From: Ruminococcus_G sp964621905
GTDB lineage: Bacteria > Bacillota > Clostridia > Lachnospirales > Lachnospiraceae
Reading direction: 5' to 3'
DNA length: 64,000 bases
NCBI GenBank assembly: GCA_964621905.1
Contig: CAZUNG010000004.1
Location: forward strand, 124,001-188,000
In this document: positions 16,100-25,082 of the stretch, piece after piece
Layout: each line of letters opens with the position of its first letter
Position numbering within the stretch: position 1 is the first letter of the stretch
Notes under the pieces: generated by a model
Databases searched by the model: none
What the model was told of the DNA's origin: nothing
What the model saw: the letters and a program-made list of their open reading frames with translations, nothing else
Translations under genes and position numbers: made by a program

Positions 16100-17227
16100 T
16101 TACATTTTCACCCACCGGCTGTTTTCGTTTGATTCCAGGCAGGCCTCTACAAATTTAATGCTCTCAATCCCATAGCAGATATCCGGATAGCTGACCTGGT
16201 ATCTATCCCCATTCTTCTTATTCAGCAGCGCATTCATAAATTCCCGGTATACATTTGCAAATGCCTCATAGTATCCTTCACCGACTCCTGCCGGAAGGCG
16301 GTAGATATCACTGGAGCCGATGCTGCGGAAACTCGTCCCCATGCGGTACCGTGTCTCCTTCCCGCCCAGTTCACCAAGGATCACAACGTCCGGATCTTCC
16401 TGAAACCAGCGAAGGCAGCCCTTTTCGCCATAAACAGCGATATTCAGGTTGTTATTATTTCCAACCACCACATTAGAGCACCAGATCTGTCCTTTTGCCC
16501 CCCCTTTGTAACGAACCATAACATTAGCATTCGTATCCAGCACTCTGTCCTCTCCGATTATATTCATATCTGCCCAGACTTCTTTCATCTCAAGACCCGT
16601 CACCGATGAAATCAGCTGCTGTGCATGAACCCCGATATCGCCGACACACGTTGACCTACCGGCAACTTTCGGATCAATTCTCCACGCCATATTTGCTCCC
16701 AGCTCATCGTTGCTGACTGCCAGATTGTCAGTCAGATACTCAGCGTTAACGAGACGGATTTTCCCGATTTTCCCCTGTGCGATCAGTTCCCGCATGAAGC
16801 GCGGTCCCGGATACATACTGTAGACGTATGTCACTCCGAAGAGCAGGTCTTTGCCTTCTGCGATCCGTTTCAGCTCTTCAGCCTCCCAGGAATAATGAGT
16901 CAGCGGCTTATCGCAGACAACATGGATTCCATTCTCCAGAAATGCTTTCGCGCACTCATAATGTACATTATTCGGCGCTGCAATGATCACAAAATCAATC
17001 TTGTCTTCTCTTTTTCCCTCTTCCTCCGCCATTTCCCGGTATGTCGTATAGATCCTTTCTTCCTGAATCCCCATCGATGCACCAAAATCCAGCGATTTCT
17101 GATAATTTCTTGAGAAACAGCCGGCCGCCAGTGTTCCCAGATTATCGAAAAGTGCTCCTTTTAAATGCAGGTCCGCGATAAAGGAACCCTTTCCTCCCCC
17201 AATCATTCCAAATGTCAGTTTTTCCAT
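16100..17227 (-). CDS. Gfo/Idh/MocA family oxidoreductase
   Basis: 375 aa NAD(P)-dependent sugar or inositol oxidoreductase. The Rossmann loop is GMIGGGKGSF at the N-terminus, the Lys-Pro catalytic motif reads VVCDKPLTH near residue 105, and a C-terminal beta-sheet substrate domain follows, with DIGVHAQQL near residue 200 supplying the usual catalytic His. GGGAGG lies 6 bp before the ATG. It begins 23 bp after copZ and may be read through from the copper operon, but nothing ties its function to copper. Substrate unknown. Confidence 0.92.
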   Translation of the reverse strand: MEKLTFGMIGGGKGSFIADLHLKGALFDNLGTLAAGCFSRNYQKSLDFGASMGIQEERIYTTYREMAEEEGKREDKIDFVIIAAPNNVHYECAKAFLENGIHVVCDKPLTHYSWEAEELKRIAEGKDLLFGVTYVYSMYPGPRFMRELIAQGKIGKIRLVNAEYLTDNLAVSNDELGANMAWRIDPKVAGRSTCVGDIGVHAQQLISSVTGLEMKEVWADMNIIGEDRVLDTNANVMVRYKGGAKGQIWCSNVVVGNNNNLNIAVYGEKGCLRWFQEDPDVVILGELGGKETRYRMGTSFRSIGSSDIYRLPAGVGEGYYEAFANVYREFMNALLNKKNGDRYQVSYPDICYGIESIKFVEACLESNENSRWVKM

Positions 17228-17250
17228 GTTATCCTCCCGCTGTGTATTTC

Positions 17251-17451
17251 TTATTCTGTTATTTCTTCTGCATCAAATCCCAGATCATCCAGAATTTCCT
17301 TTGCTTTCGCCACGCAATGATCACATCCGTCGATTGTCACCGTCTTATCCGCCAGGGATACGTTAAAGTCCAGCCCGGCAGCGTTCATGGATTTTGTAAT
17401 TCTCTCTACGCATTTCTCACAGTGCATGTCTTCCGCTTTTAATACTCTCAT
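17251..17451 (-). CDS. copZ: Copper chaperone, heavy-metal-associated domain
   Basis: 66 aa single HMA domain (betaalphabetabetaalphabeta). The Cu(I) site is MHCEKC near residues 9-14, with a second Cys pair in GCDHC near residue 42, which is unusual for CopZ but seen in some clostridial versions. AAGGAGA precedes the ATG. It is the last gene of copA-csoR-copZ and would deliver Cu(I) to CopA or CsoR. Confidence 0.88.
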   Translation of the reverse strand: MRVLKAEDMHCEKCVERITKSMNAAGLDFNVSLADKTVTIDGCDHCVAKAKEILDDLGFDAEEITE

Positions 17452-17466
17452 CTTTTCTGTCTCCTT

Positions 17467-17769
17467 TTATTTCATTAATTTTTGTATTGCTGCACACAAT
17501 TCATCGACCACATCATCGCTGCCCTTGCGGATATCCTCCACCACACACGTCTTGATGTGGCTGGACAACAGCAGTCTGTTAAAGCTGTTCAGCGCTGACT
17601 GTATCGCTGATACCTGTGTCAGGATATCGATACAGTACCGGTCATCTTCCACCATATTTTTCACCCCGCGCACCTGACCCTCAATCCGATTCAGGCGCGA
17701 GATCAGATCCTTGTGCTCCTGCTCACTGCGCACTTTTGTTTTACAGCTGCAGCATTCTTGTTCTGACAA
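17467..17769 (-). CDS. csoR: CsoR-family copper-sensing repressor
   Basis: 100 aa all-helical DUF156 repressor. The fold reads HKDLISRLNRIEGQVRGVKN followed by the sensor residues: Cys in DDRYCIDIL, and His and Cys in LLSSHIKTCV, the C-H-C triad that binds Cu(I). The N-terminus has three extra Cys (ECCSCK). The start is TTG at 17767-17769 with GGAGGAAG upstream. It lies between copA and copZ with 15-17 bp gaps. A CsoR-like operator precedes copA. Confidence 0.92.
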   Translation of the reverse strand: MSEQECCSCKTKVRSEQEHKDLISRLNRIEGQVRGVKNMVEDDRYCIDILTQVSAIQSALNSFNRLLLSSHIKTCVVEDIRKGSDDVVDELCAAIQKLMK

Positions 17770-17786
17770 TAGTTCTTCCTCCGCTT

Positions 17787-20027
17787 TTATAATTTCAGCC
17801 GTTTCAGCCGCAGTGCGTTGGTTACAACGAACACCGAACTAAAAGACATCGCAAGGCCGGCAAATATGGGGTTCAGAAGCGGACCTCCGAACGCATATAA
17901 AACACCTGCCGCAACTGGAATTCCAAGGCTGTTAAAGATAAATGCCCAAAACAGATTCTCCTTGATGTTGCGGATTGTTGCACGGCTCAGTTTCATTGCA
18001 CGGTACACATCCTCAAGATCCGATTTCATCAGCACGATGTCACTGGATTCCATGGCGATATCACTTCCGCTCCCGATCGCCGCCCCGACATCAGCCTGTG
18101 CAAGAACCGGTGCATCGTTAATGCCATCTCCTACCATCATAACACGTTTTCCCTGTTTTTGCAGTCCCTCTACGACAGAAACTTTATCCTGCGGAAGAAC
18201 CTCCGCGATAACTTCACTGACTCCTGCCTGTTTTCCGATATATTCTGCCGTCCGCGAGTTATCTCCCGTCAGCATATAGACTGTAAGCCCGATCCCCCTG
18301 AGCTCTGCAACCGCCTTCGGACTGCTCTCCTTCATGGTGTCCGCAACGCTGATGATGCCGCACAACCGATCTCTTACGATCACATACATTGGTGTCTGGC
18401 CTTTGTCCGCGATGTCATCTGCTTTTTCTTTTAGTTCGCCCAATGCTACCTGCAGTTCTTCTGCCATTCTGGCATTCCCGATATAAACGGTCTGCCCTCC
18501 AAGCTTAGCCTTGAGTCCTCGTCCGGTCAGGCTTTCAAAATATTCCGGACGTGTCAGCTGCAGGTTTCTTTTTTTGCCTTCCTCTACGATCGCCATTGCC
18601 AGCGGGTGTTCCGATGACTGTTCGCAGGAAGCGGCAATGGTGAGCATCTCATCCTCATCCATATCCTTTGTAATGACAGCAACCACCTGAGGCTTCCCTT
18701 TTGTGATCGTCCCGGTTTTATCCAGCACAACGGCATCCACCTTGTGCATCATCTCAAGTGCCTCACCGCTTTTTACAAGAATTCCATAGCTGGCTCCTTT
18801 ACCGGTTCCCACCATGATCGCTGTGGGTGTCGCAAGACCCAGAGCACACGGGCAGGCAATGACAAGTACAGATACAAACACAGTCAGCACAAACGTCACA
18901 GAATGGCCTGTCAGTGCCCACGCAATCGCTGCGATCACCGCAATCACCAGTACAGCGGGTACAAAATATCCTGCAACGGTGTCAGCCAGTTTGGAGATCG
19001 GTGCTTTTTTCCCCTGTGCATCCTCCATCAGTTTGATGATTCTGGCCAGGGTTGTGTCACTGCCTGTATGTGTCACACGAACCTGAATACTTCCCTGGTA
19101 ATTCATGCTTCCGCCGATTACCTCATCGCCTTCGCCTTTTTCCACCGGGATACTCTCTCCGGTCAGCATGGATTCATCAACACTTGTCATGCCCTGTATG
19201 ATCTCCCCGTCCAGCGGCACTTTGCTGCCCGGTTTTACCAGGATCATCTCTCCTTTTTGCACGGTTTCCACGGCAACCTCTTCTTCTTTTCCATCCCGCA
19301 TCACCACCGCAACATCCGGCGCAAGTGCCATCAGCTTTTCGATGGCTTCTGAAGTCTTGCCCTTGCTTCTGCTCTCCAGATATTTCCCCAGCATAACCAA
19401 TGTGACGACAACTGCCGCCGATTCATAATACAGATTTTCTACAGCACTGTGATTGAAAGGGATGGAGACCGTCATAACAATGCTGTACAGATACGCACTT
19501 CCCGTTCCGATCGCCACAAGAGAATCCATATTGGGATGCCCTCTGAACAGTGTTTTAAAGCCTACAATATAAAACTTTCTTCCGCAGATCAGGATAACCG
19601 TAGTCAGTACCAGCTGTGCCAGCGCAAAATTAAGCGGATGCATATGCATGTGCAAAAACTCCGGCAGCGGCAGCTCCACGGGAATCATATGTCCCATTGA
19701 GATATACAGCAGCGGTACAGCCAGCACAATCGCTGTGATCAGCCTTCTCCTGATAGCGTGCAGACTCTCTGCTGCTTCCTCTTTCTCTTTTTTCAGTTCC
19801 TCTTTTTCTTTTTTGTGTTCCAGACGGGCACCAAAACCTGCCCGTTCCACGCGTTCCATGATATCCTGCGGTTTCAGCAGCGCCTCATCATAGACAATGG
19901 TCATACGATTTGTCGCCAGATTTACATTACTCTCTTTTACTCCTTCCAGCTTTCTCGTGACACGCTCCACCGCACTGCTGCAGGAAGCGCACGTCATTCC
20001 GGAAATCTCATATATTTCTTCTTTCAT
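17787..20027 (-). CDS. copA: Copper-exporting P1B-type ATPase
   Basis: 746 aa membrane pump that exports Cu(I). There is one N-terminal HMA domain (GMTCASC near residue 10), then eight predicted membrane helices. The metal site is CPCALG in the sixth helix, the phosphorylation site DKTGT, and the hinge GDGINDAPVL; the TGES motif of the actuator domain is present. A His-rich loop (HMHMHP near residue 125) sits between early helices. One HMA domain rather than two is normal in many Firmicutes. First gene of the copper operon. Confidence 0.96.
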   Translation of the reverse strand: MKEEIYEISGMTCASCSSAVERVTRKLEGVKESNVNLATNRMTIVYDEALLKPQDIMERVERAGFGARLEHKKEKEELKKEKEEAAESLHAIRRRLITAIVLAVPLLYISMGHMIPVELPLPEFLHMHMHPLNFALAQLVLTTVILICGRKFYIVGFKTLFRGHPNMDSLVAIGTGSAYLYSIVMTVSIPFNHSAVENLYYESAAVVVTLVMLGKYLESRSKGKTSEAIEKLMALAPDVAVVMRDGKEEEVAVETVQKGEMILVKPGSKVPLDGEIIQGMTSVDESMLTGESIPVEKGEGDEVIGGSMNYQGSIQVRVTHTGSDTTLARIIKLMEDAQGKKAPISKLADTVAGYFVPAVLVIAVIAAIAWALTGHSVTFVLTVFVSVLVIACPCALGLATPTAIMVGTGKGASYGILVKSGEALEMMHKVDAVVLDKTGTITKGKPQVVAVITKDMDEDEMLTIAASCEQSSEHPLAMAIVEEGKKRNLQLTRPEYFESLTGRGLKAKLGGQTVYIGNARMAEELQVALGELKEKADDIADKGQTPMYVIVRDRLCGIISVADTMKESSPKAVAELRGIGLTVYMLTGDNSRTAEYIGKQAGVSEVIAEVLPQDKVSVVEGLQKQGKRVMMVGDGINDAPVLAQADVGAAIGSGSDIAMESSDIVLMKSDLEDVYRAMKLSRATIRNIKENLFWAFIFNSLGIPVAAGVLYAFGGPLLNPIFAGLAMSFSSVFVVTNALRLKRLKL

Positions 20028-20042
20028 ATGTTCACCTCCACA

Positions 20043-20057
20043 TACCCCCTAGGGGTA
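20043..20057 (-). promoter_or_regulatory. CsoR-type operator upstream of copA
   Basis: TACCCCC and GGGGTA arms around a CTAG centre (10-bp perfect core CCCCTAGGGG) lie 15 bp before the copA start. GC-rich TACCCC/GGGGTA dyads are the usual CsoR operators, and csoR is the second gene of the operon, so autoregulation by copper is likely. Confidence 0.8.
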
Positions 20058-20129
20058 CTTTATACTTTTAATATATACCCTCCCATGGTATATGTCAATA
20101 CATATTTTTTTATACATAAAATAAAAAAT

Positions 20130-20163
20130 GCGGAATGAGAATTCAATTTCTTTCTCATTCCGC
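20130..20163. terminator. Bidirectional intrinsic terminator
   Basis: GCGGAATGAGAA pairs with TTCTCATTCCGC over 12 bp. TTTTTT follows on the minus strand and TTTTT on the plus strand. It separates the copper operon promoter from the methyltransferase fragment and acetyltransferase. Confidence 0.88.
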
Positions 20164-20167
20164 CTTT

Positions 20168-20371
20168 TTACAATTTCTGTCCCGCCTGTTCAATCTGATT
20201 TTCTGAAATATCCGTACCGGTAAATGGAGCGCCATACACATACAGGTTACGCTGCAAAACTCCGGTCCCCGTTCCGGGATCCAGAACATTGTGCCCCTCC
20301 GTACATAAAGTTCATATCCGGAAGTTTTTGATACGATTGAGGCGGATAGTCGATCTCATTATATTAATCAT
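20168..20371 (-). pseudogene. Fragment of a class I SAM-dependent methyltransferase
   Basis: Two pieces in different frames. NEIDYPPQSYQKLPD resembles the N-terminus of small clostridial methyltransferases, and HNVLDPGTGTGVLQRNLY continues into FTGTDISENQIEQA, the SAM-binding motif I and following strand. The frame then stops at 20168-20170, so the C-terminal two thirds are missing. It directly precedes the copper operon terminator. Decayed gene. Confidence 0.6.
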
Positions 20372-20388
20372 GATATTCTCCTTTTTGT

Positions 20389-20970
20389 CTATCGATATCT
20401 GTTTGCATCCTCCGGTGTTATCTTTCTAAGTACCCTGCACGGATTTCCAACGGCGATCACCCCCGACGGTATATCCTTGTTTACCACGCTTCCTGCACCG
20501 ATAATGGAATCCTGCCCGATGATTACTCCCGGCAGTACCATGACACCCGCCCCAAACCAGACGTTATCTCCGACGGTAATGGGCCTTGCAATTTCCAGAC
20601 CACGGTTTCTCTGCTCCACGTCCAGAGCGTGGCTTGCCGTCGAGAAGCAGCAATTCGGTGCGATAAATACATTGTCACCAAACGTGACTTTCGCCCCGTC
20701 CAGAATCACACAGTTATGGTTGGCATAAAAATTTTTCCCAATCTCAATGTTTTCCCCCATATCGCACCAGAAGGGGGCCAGAATCGTATATTCTCCGGAA
20801 ATCCTGCCCAGTATCCGCGACATGATCCGGTGCCCTTTTTCTGTATCGGATGGTAATGTCTGGTTATATTGAAAACAAAGATCTTTACAATTCATCCTCT
20901 TCGACAGTATTTCTTCGTCGTAATTGGCATCATACAAAAGACCTGCCGCTGCTTTTTGCTGTTCTGTCAT
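20389..20970 (-). CDS. Sugar O-acetyltransferase (maltose/galactoside acetyltransferase-like)
   Basis: 193 aa. The N-terminus matches the Mac domain (AAGLLYDANYDEEILSKR), followed by a left-handed beta-helix of hexapeptide repeats (residues 60-185) with the acetyl-CoA site and catalytic His in NHNCVILDGA/CCFSTASHALD. It ends with VAVGNPCRVLRKI-like sequence. Such enzymes transfer acetyl groups to sugars, likely in detoxification. Divergent from the restriction endonuclease gene. Strong ribosome binding site (GGAGG). Confidence 0.92.
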   Translation of the reverse strand: MTEQQKAAAGLLYDANYDEEILSKRMNCKDLCFQYNQTLPSDTEKGHRIMSRILGRISGEYTILAPFWCDMGENIEIGKNFYANHNCVILDGAKVTFGDNVFIAPNCCFSTASHALDVEQRNRGLEIARPITVGDNVWFGAGVMVLPGVIIGQDSIIGAGSVVNKDIPSGVIAVGNPCRVLRKITPEDANRYR

Positions 20971-21104
20971 AACATCCTCCGTTTTTGTTGGTTGTCTCTA
21001 TGCTGTTTATTGAAACTGTTGTACATCTTGTAACGATAATCTACTTTTGCCTTAGATTATAACATAGGCGTCGTTTACTTGTATCTGGATTTATGTGAAC
21101 AAAA

Positions 21105-21133
21105 TTGTAAAACCAGTTTTTATTTGATACAAT
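21105..21133 (+). promoter_or_regulatory. Promoter for the restriction endonuclease gene
   Basis: TTGTAA, 17 bp, TACAAT on the plus strand. The start codon is 31 bp beyond the -10 box, with AAGGAGG between. The stretch 20971-21164 otherwise carries the divergent promoter of the acetyltransferase. Confidence 0.6.
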
Positions 21134-21164
21134 ATAACTTAATTCGTAACTAAGGAGGATAAAT

Positions 21165-22037
21165 ATGAACTACGAGCAAATGTTTATAGCATTATGCAAA
21201 AGATATCGCGGCATGACACCAGATTCACTGCAAAAGATTTTATGTCCCATGTTAGTTCCCATTCACAAAATAGATAAAACTGTCTTTAAAGTTCAAGGAC
21301 AATCGCATTGGCGCGCTTCTTTTGAAATCAAAATTGACGATTCCTACTCTGAACTCATGACAGTGGGACGTACTGGTAAATTTGTACCTGCTTCATATGC
21401 AAAAGGTAATGGTATCTGGCAGGAAATTGCAAAAGGAAGAATCATTGAAGTTGACAGGAAACATGGTATTGCATACGGAGAAATATATACCGGAAACTCG
21501 ACAAAAACAGATTTAGAAAATGCGCTGCAGATATTAACAATAAATGACTGCCTGGAAATAGACCAATACGGAGCTTCAGCCAAGATACTAAGTGCACTCG
21601 TTGAACACAATCTTGCAGAGATAGCCAAAAATGCCGGATATCATGTCAGCCGTATGCCAGAAGATTGTGCTAAACATCTTGGGACGTACTATAATTATGA
21701 TTTTGAATTCGAAAAAAACGGCGTCAGAAAGAAAATCGAGGTCAAGTCCATCTGGGGCACTGATACACGTTATGCACGGCTTATTCACAGTAAAAGTGCA
21801 GACTATCTTACAAGCAGCTGCAAATTTGAAACACAAGATATTTTTGCTGTAAGCCTGTTTTTACGTACTGGAAATGCAATGGATTTTGCTTTCGCCAAAT
21901 CAGTCTCTAACCTCGATGATCCTGTTCATGGACTTCCTCATTCAACCGAATATCCTGAATATGTGAGTCAGAATCCACTTTGTAATATCGATAATGTAAT
22001 ATGGTTTGATTCTATTCACGGAGTATGGGATATTTAA
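21165..22037 (+). CDS. Probable type II-like restriction endonuclease (PD-(D/E)xK)
   Basis: 290 aa protein with no family I can name. Residues about 150-215 hold a PD-(D/E)xK core: YNYDFEF with Asp179, then KKIEVKS with Glu192 and Lys194, preceded by a helix (LSALVEHNLAEIAKNAGYHV). The N-terminal 130 residues could be a DNA-recognition or dimerisation domain. It converges with an HTH-fused DNA methyltransferase whose stop is 43 bp away, which makes cleavage of unmethylated DNA the likely role. Codon use is AT-richer than the core genes nearby, suggesting transfer. Confidence 0.7.
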   Translation: MNYEQMFIALCKRYRGMTPDSLQKILCPMLVPIHKIDKTVFKVQGQSHWRASFEIKIDDSYSELMTVGRTGKFVPASYAKGNGIWQEIAKGRIIEVDRKHGIAYGEIYTGNSTKTDLENALQILTINDCLEIDQYGASAKILSALVEHNLAEIAKNAGYHVSRMPEDCAKHLGTYYNYDFEFEKNGVRKKIEVKSIWGTDTRYARLIHSKSADYLTSSCKFETQDIFAVSLFLRTGNAMDFAFAKSVSNLDDPVHGLPHSTEYPEYVSQNPLCNIDNVIWFDSIHGVWDI

Positions 22038-22046
22038 AAATCATTT

Positions 22047-22081
22047 CAGCTTAGCATGTATTTATGCTAAGCTGCTTTTTT
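22047..22081 (+). terminator. Terminator between the convergent nuclease and methyltransferase genes
   Basis: CAGCTTAGCAT and ATGCTAAGCTG form an 11-bp stem with a 6-base loop followed by TTTTTT on the plus strand. The T-tract reaches the stop codon of the methyltransferase gene at 22080-22082. Confidence 0.88.
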
Positions 22082-24176
22082 ACATGGCTATAATATCTTG
22101 CTGCACTCTGTCCTTAAATTCTTTTCTCAGTCTGGATAGTTCCCGTTCTTTTTCCTTTAATTGTTTCGTCACTTTATCATACTTTTTCATATCCTTTTTA
22201 CTGATAGGCAAATAGACCTCCAACAGTTCTTTTTCATCAATGACCGGATAGGATATTCCCATTGCATATTTTCTTATTTGCATCGATACAAATTCAGATT
22301 GAATTAAATAAGCCAATACCATGGGATCAATTGTTGTAGATTTTAACACTGCAAACCCTGTTGTACATACGAACCCATCCTGTTCTTCATCTATAACTGC
22401 AACAATACCTCTTTCGGGTCTTACGGTAGAGACAATTATATCATTCGTATGAACTGTCTTACGAGCCCTGCTTGGCGCTTCATCACATAACACTTTTTTC
22501 CCATAAGCCCTCATTTGATTTGCGTCTACATCAGAAATTTCAATGTAATCAAAAAAAGTGTTCTTCTCCATCCTCTTTGGATTAAATCTTTCATTCATCA
22601 GTGTTGAAACATCTTTTATCTGAATCAGCCCTTTGGATTCTATTTTAGCAGATATCTCTTTCGTTATTGTCGCATGAAAAGTGGCGTCCCATCTTGAATA
22701 ATCATTTACCCCACTCACCCATTGCCCAATGCACTCTTCCTTATTTTTATAATCCGATAAAATCAGCGCAAGGTCTGATTCATGATTGTACCTTTTGGTT
22801 TTATGCGCCCCTGAAGAGACTACATCATATCCGTTATTATTGCATATCGCCATATATGTTTTTTTATCTGGATCATAAGGTTCCTTTACGAAATATAGTA
22901 ATGATGTTTTTGTTTCTGTCCCCGTTGTAGCAAACGTATTTGATGGTAAGGAAATAACTGCCCGAATCGATATCTCTTTCAAAATTCCGTTTCTTAAACT
23001 CTCGTATATACCTTTATTATTTAAAATGCTATCCGGAACTATGCACAGCAGTCTTCCACCTGGCTTCAGCCACTCAATATACTTTTCTATAAATAATAAT
23101 TCAGAATTAACCTTTTTAGGTTTTTTATCCAGCCATTCTGAAACAATTTTGAATCCACTAATCTCATCAACTGGAAATTCTGCACCAAACGGCGGATTTG
23201 TCATAATTACTGAAACTTTTTCCTGAAGGTCAATCTCATGGATTGACAGCGCATTTTTCAAATATAATTTCATTCGCTGATATCCAAACATTGAAAGATT
23301 AATTAATGCTAATTTAAACATGCGTTCGCTTTTATCAATTCCGACAATTTTTTCCTCGACAAGTTTCTGAATAACCTCTGATTGTTCCTTCATATCTGCG
23401 ATCGTGGAACTATATTTATCAATAAATGCTGTCAAAAATGAACCCACTCCACAGGAAGGATCTAATACATATCCAAAATCATCTGACATGATATCATCTA
23501 TATTTAAATCGCATGCCAGTAACTCATTTGCAAAATTTACAATTTCTTGAGGGGTCAAATATTGTCCCAGCTGCTTTTCATCAACAAAAGAATCGGCAAG
23601 AAATTTACCAAATATCTCATTTATGATATCAGTTCCCACTATTTGTTCTTTTATAATTAATCCTGATAATTCTTTATCAAAAAGAGAGATGATTTCCTCG
23701 GCTAATTGATTTTCACCATCTTTGATTTTCAGTTCAAAAGATATATCATATTGATTGTCTTCTTGACAATATTTCATAAATTCACTGTGTACAAACTCTT
23801 TTAGGTTTCTCGCAGCATTTTGTTTATCATACGAGAGCTGTTTTGTAATACCCTTTTCTTCTGATATGACTGACATCATGTGAGCGAAAAACAATTTTGA
23901 TATTTCTTCCAGTGCCTCATTTCTGGACGAAAACCGTGATGTCTTATGGAAAATCTCTCGCAAAGAATTTAAACATTTATCGATAGAAGTATTGATCGGA
24001 TTATTCTTTTTCTCATAATCGCAATACATTTTTCTAATCAGCGCTTCTCGTTCAGGCTGAGGGGAACTTTTGCATTTCGCCCACCTGGTAACTGTCCCTG
24101 CGGTAACCCCTGCTCTATATGCAATCTCCTCCACTTTATATACTTCGAGTAATGTGTTTACCATGTCATTCACCAT
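22080..24176 (-). CDS. N6-adenine DNA methyltransferase with N-terminal HTH and C-terminal specificity (TRD) domain
   Basis: 698 aa, HsdM-like with extra domains. Residues 14-33 are an HTH (VEEIAYRAGVTAGTVTRWAK). Residues 60-230 form a helical N-terminal domain. The methyltransferase has motif I DPSCGVGSFL (239-248) and catalytic motif IV NPPF (327-330). Residues about 515-690 resemble one type I target-recognition half (IEISDVD, DIIVSTVRPERG, YPVIDEKELLEVYLP). There is no helicase or separate hsdS. With the convergent nuclease this would be a two-gene restriction-modification system in which modification and specificity are one polypeptide; the HTH suggests autoregulation. Confidence 0.82.
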   Translation of the reverse strand: MVNDMVNTLLEVYKVEEIAYRAGVTAGTVTRWAKCKSSPQPEREALIRKMYCDYEKKNNPINTSIDKCLNSLREIFHKTSRFSSRNEALEEISKLFFAHMMSVISEEKGITKQLSYDKQNAARNLKEFVHSEFMKYCQEDNQYDISFELKIKDGENQLAEEIISLFDKELSGLIIKEQIVGTDIINEIFGKFLADSFVDEKQLGQYLTPQEIVNFANELLACDLNIDDIMSDDFGYVLDPSCGVGSFLTAFIDKYSSTIADMKEQSEVIQKLVEEKIVGIDKSERMFKLALINLSMFGYQRMKLYLKNALSIHEIDLQEKVSVIMTNPPFGAEFPVDEISGFKIVSEWLDKKPKKVNSELLFIEKYIEWLKPGGRLLCIVPDSILNNKGIYESLRNGILKEISIRAVISLPSNTFATTGTETKTSLLYFVKEPYDPDKKTYMAICNNNGYDVVSSGAHKTKRYNHESDLALILSDYKNKEECIGQWVSGVNDYSRWDATFHATITKEISAKIESKGLIQIKDVSTLMNERFNPKRMEKNTFFDYIEISDVDANQMRAYGKKVLCDEAPSRARKTVHTNDIIVSTVRPERGIVAVIDEEQDGFVCTTGFAVLKSTTIDPMVLAYLIQSEFVSMQIRKYAMGISYPVIDEKELLEVYLPISKKDMKKYDKVTKQLKEKERELSRLRKEFKDRVQQDIIAM

Positions 24177-24228
24177 ATAATCCGCGTTCTCCTCCGATTC
24201 ATGTACTAGTTTTAAATACCTTTTCTGC

Positions 24229-24241
24229 TACACGCCGTGTA
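24229..24241. promoter_or_regulatory. Candidate operator upstream of the HTH-methyltransferase
   Basis: TACACG-C-CGTGTA is a perfect 13-bp dyad centred 59 bp upstream of the methyltransferase start, within an AT-rich promoter-like region with two ACTAG copies nearby. The encoded HTH would be the obvious ligand. An ATTTACAGAG/CTCTGTAAAT inverted repeat lies further upstream; the rest of 24242-24399 shows no gene. Confidence 0.4.
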
Positions 24242-24399
24242 AATATACTAGCACATCCTGATATCTGATTCAATCATATATTCAAAAATTATTTACAGAG
24301 TATTCCCTTTGTTACGTGCCGCTGTCTTCGCCGTGCTCTGTAAATACCCCATGTCTACAAAGCCGAAAAAGTCCAGAACAAGAATACCGCACAGTGCCA

Positions 24400-24430
24400 A
24401 AAAAGAGCCACGGGCAACCCGTGACTCTTT
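24400..24430 (-). terminator. Intrinsic terminator after the SRAP gene
   Basis: AAAAGAGCCACGGG and CCCGTGACTCTTTT form a 14-bp stem (one G-T type mismatch) with a CAA loop; TTTTTT follows on the minus strand. It lies 24 bp past the SRAP stop. Confidence 0.88.
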
Positions 24431-24454
24431 TAGAATGAATAAACACTCATAAAT

Positions 24455-25054
24455 TTAAGAATCCTGCGATAAATCAAGCGTCATCTGTCTGTATTCCTGC
24501 TGGTGCTCCAAACGTACCGGTATTTTATTTAAGATGAAATCCACAGCCTGATCATCCGTCACCCAGCGCTCCAGTTCATCTGATTCCAGTATCAGCGGCA
24601 TCCGGTCATGGACATGCCGTACAGAATCATTCGCCCCGGTGGTGATCACCACAAATCTTGCCTGCCCCTGAAACAGCTGGTAGATTCCAGCCATATAGAG
24701 AAGCGGGGCATCTTTTCTCCAAAAAGAAACTTTTTCTCTGTCCGTATTCCATTCATAGTAATGGTTCGCCGGAATCACACATCTTCTGTGCAGGGCGCTG
24801 TCCCTGAACGTCGGCCTCTCTGTGATGGTTTCCGCGCGGGCATTAATCAGAAGTCCGTTTTTCTGATATCTTGGGAATCCCCAGGACATCTTCCCCGCTG
24901 TCAGATAATGTTCCTGCTGATACACTACAGGCGCCATGGCAGATGGCCGTATTTCTCCTCTGACAGGTTCTTTTTTCAGGCTTTTTTCCACATTCTGTAC
25001 GATTTTTTCAATTTCTCTTGCCGTATCATCATCCACGTAATACCTTCCGCACAA
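24455..25054 (-). CDS. SRAP family protein (YedK/HMCES-like abasic-site sensor)
   Basis: 199 aa from TTG at 25052-25054. SRAP proteins need Cys at position 2, exposed after Met removal, to crosslink abasic sites in single-stranded DNA. Here TTG is directly followed by Cys-Gly-Arg-Tyr, and GGAGGAAG lies just upstream, so TTG is preferred to the ATG five codons earlier. Other conserved residues are Asn in INARAET, Glu in YYEW and His in VHDRMPLIL. It protects replication forks by forming a stable thiazolidine link. Confidence 0.9.
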   Translation of the reverse strand: MCGRYYVDDDTAREIEKIVQNVEKSLKKEPVRGEIRPSAMAPVVYQQEHYLTAGKMSWGFPRYQKNGLLINARAETITERPTFRDSALHRRCVIPANHYYEWNTDREKVSFWRKDAPLLYMAGIYQLFQGQARFVVITTGANDSVRHVHDRMPLILESDELERWVTDDQAVDFILNKIPVRLEHQQEYRQMTLDLSQDS

Positions 25055-25082
25055 ATCCGCTTCCTCCATTCATCGCCATATA

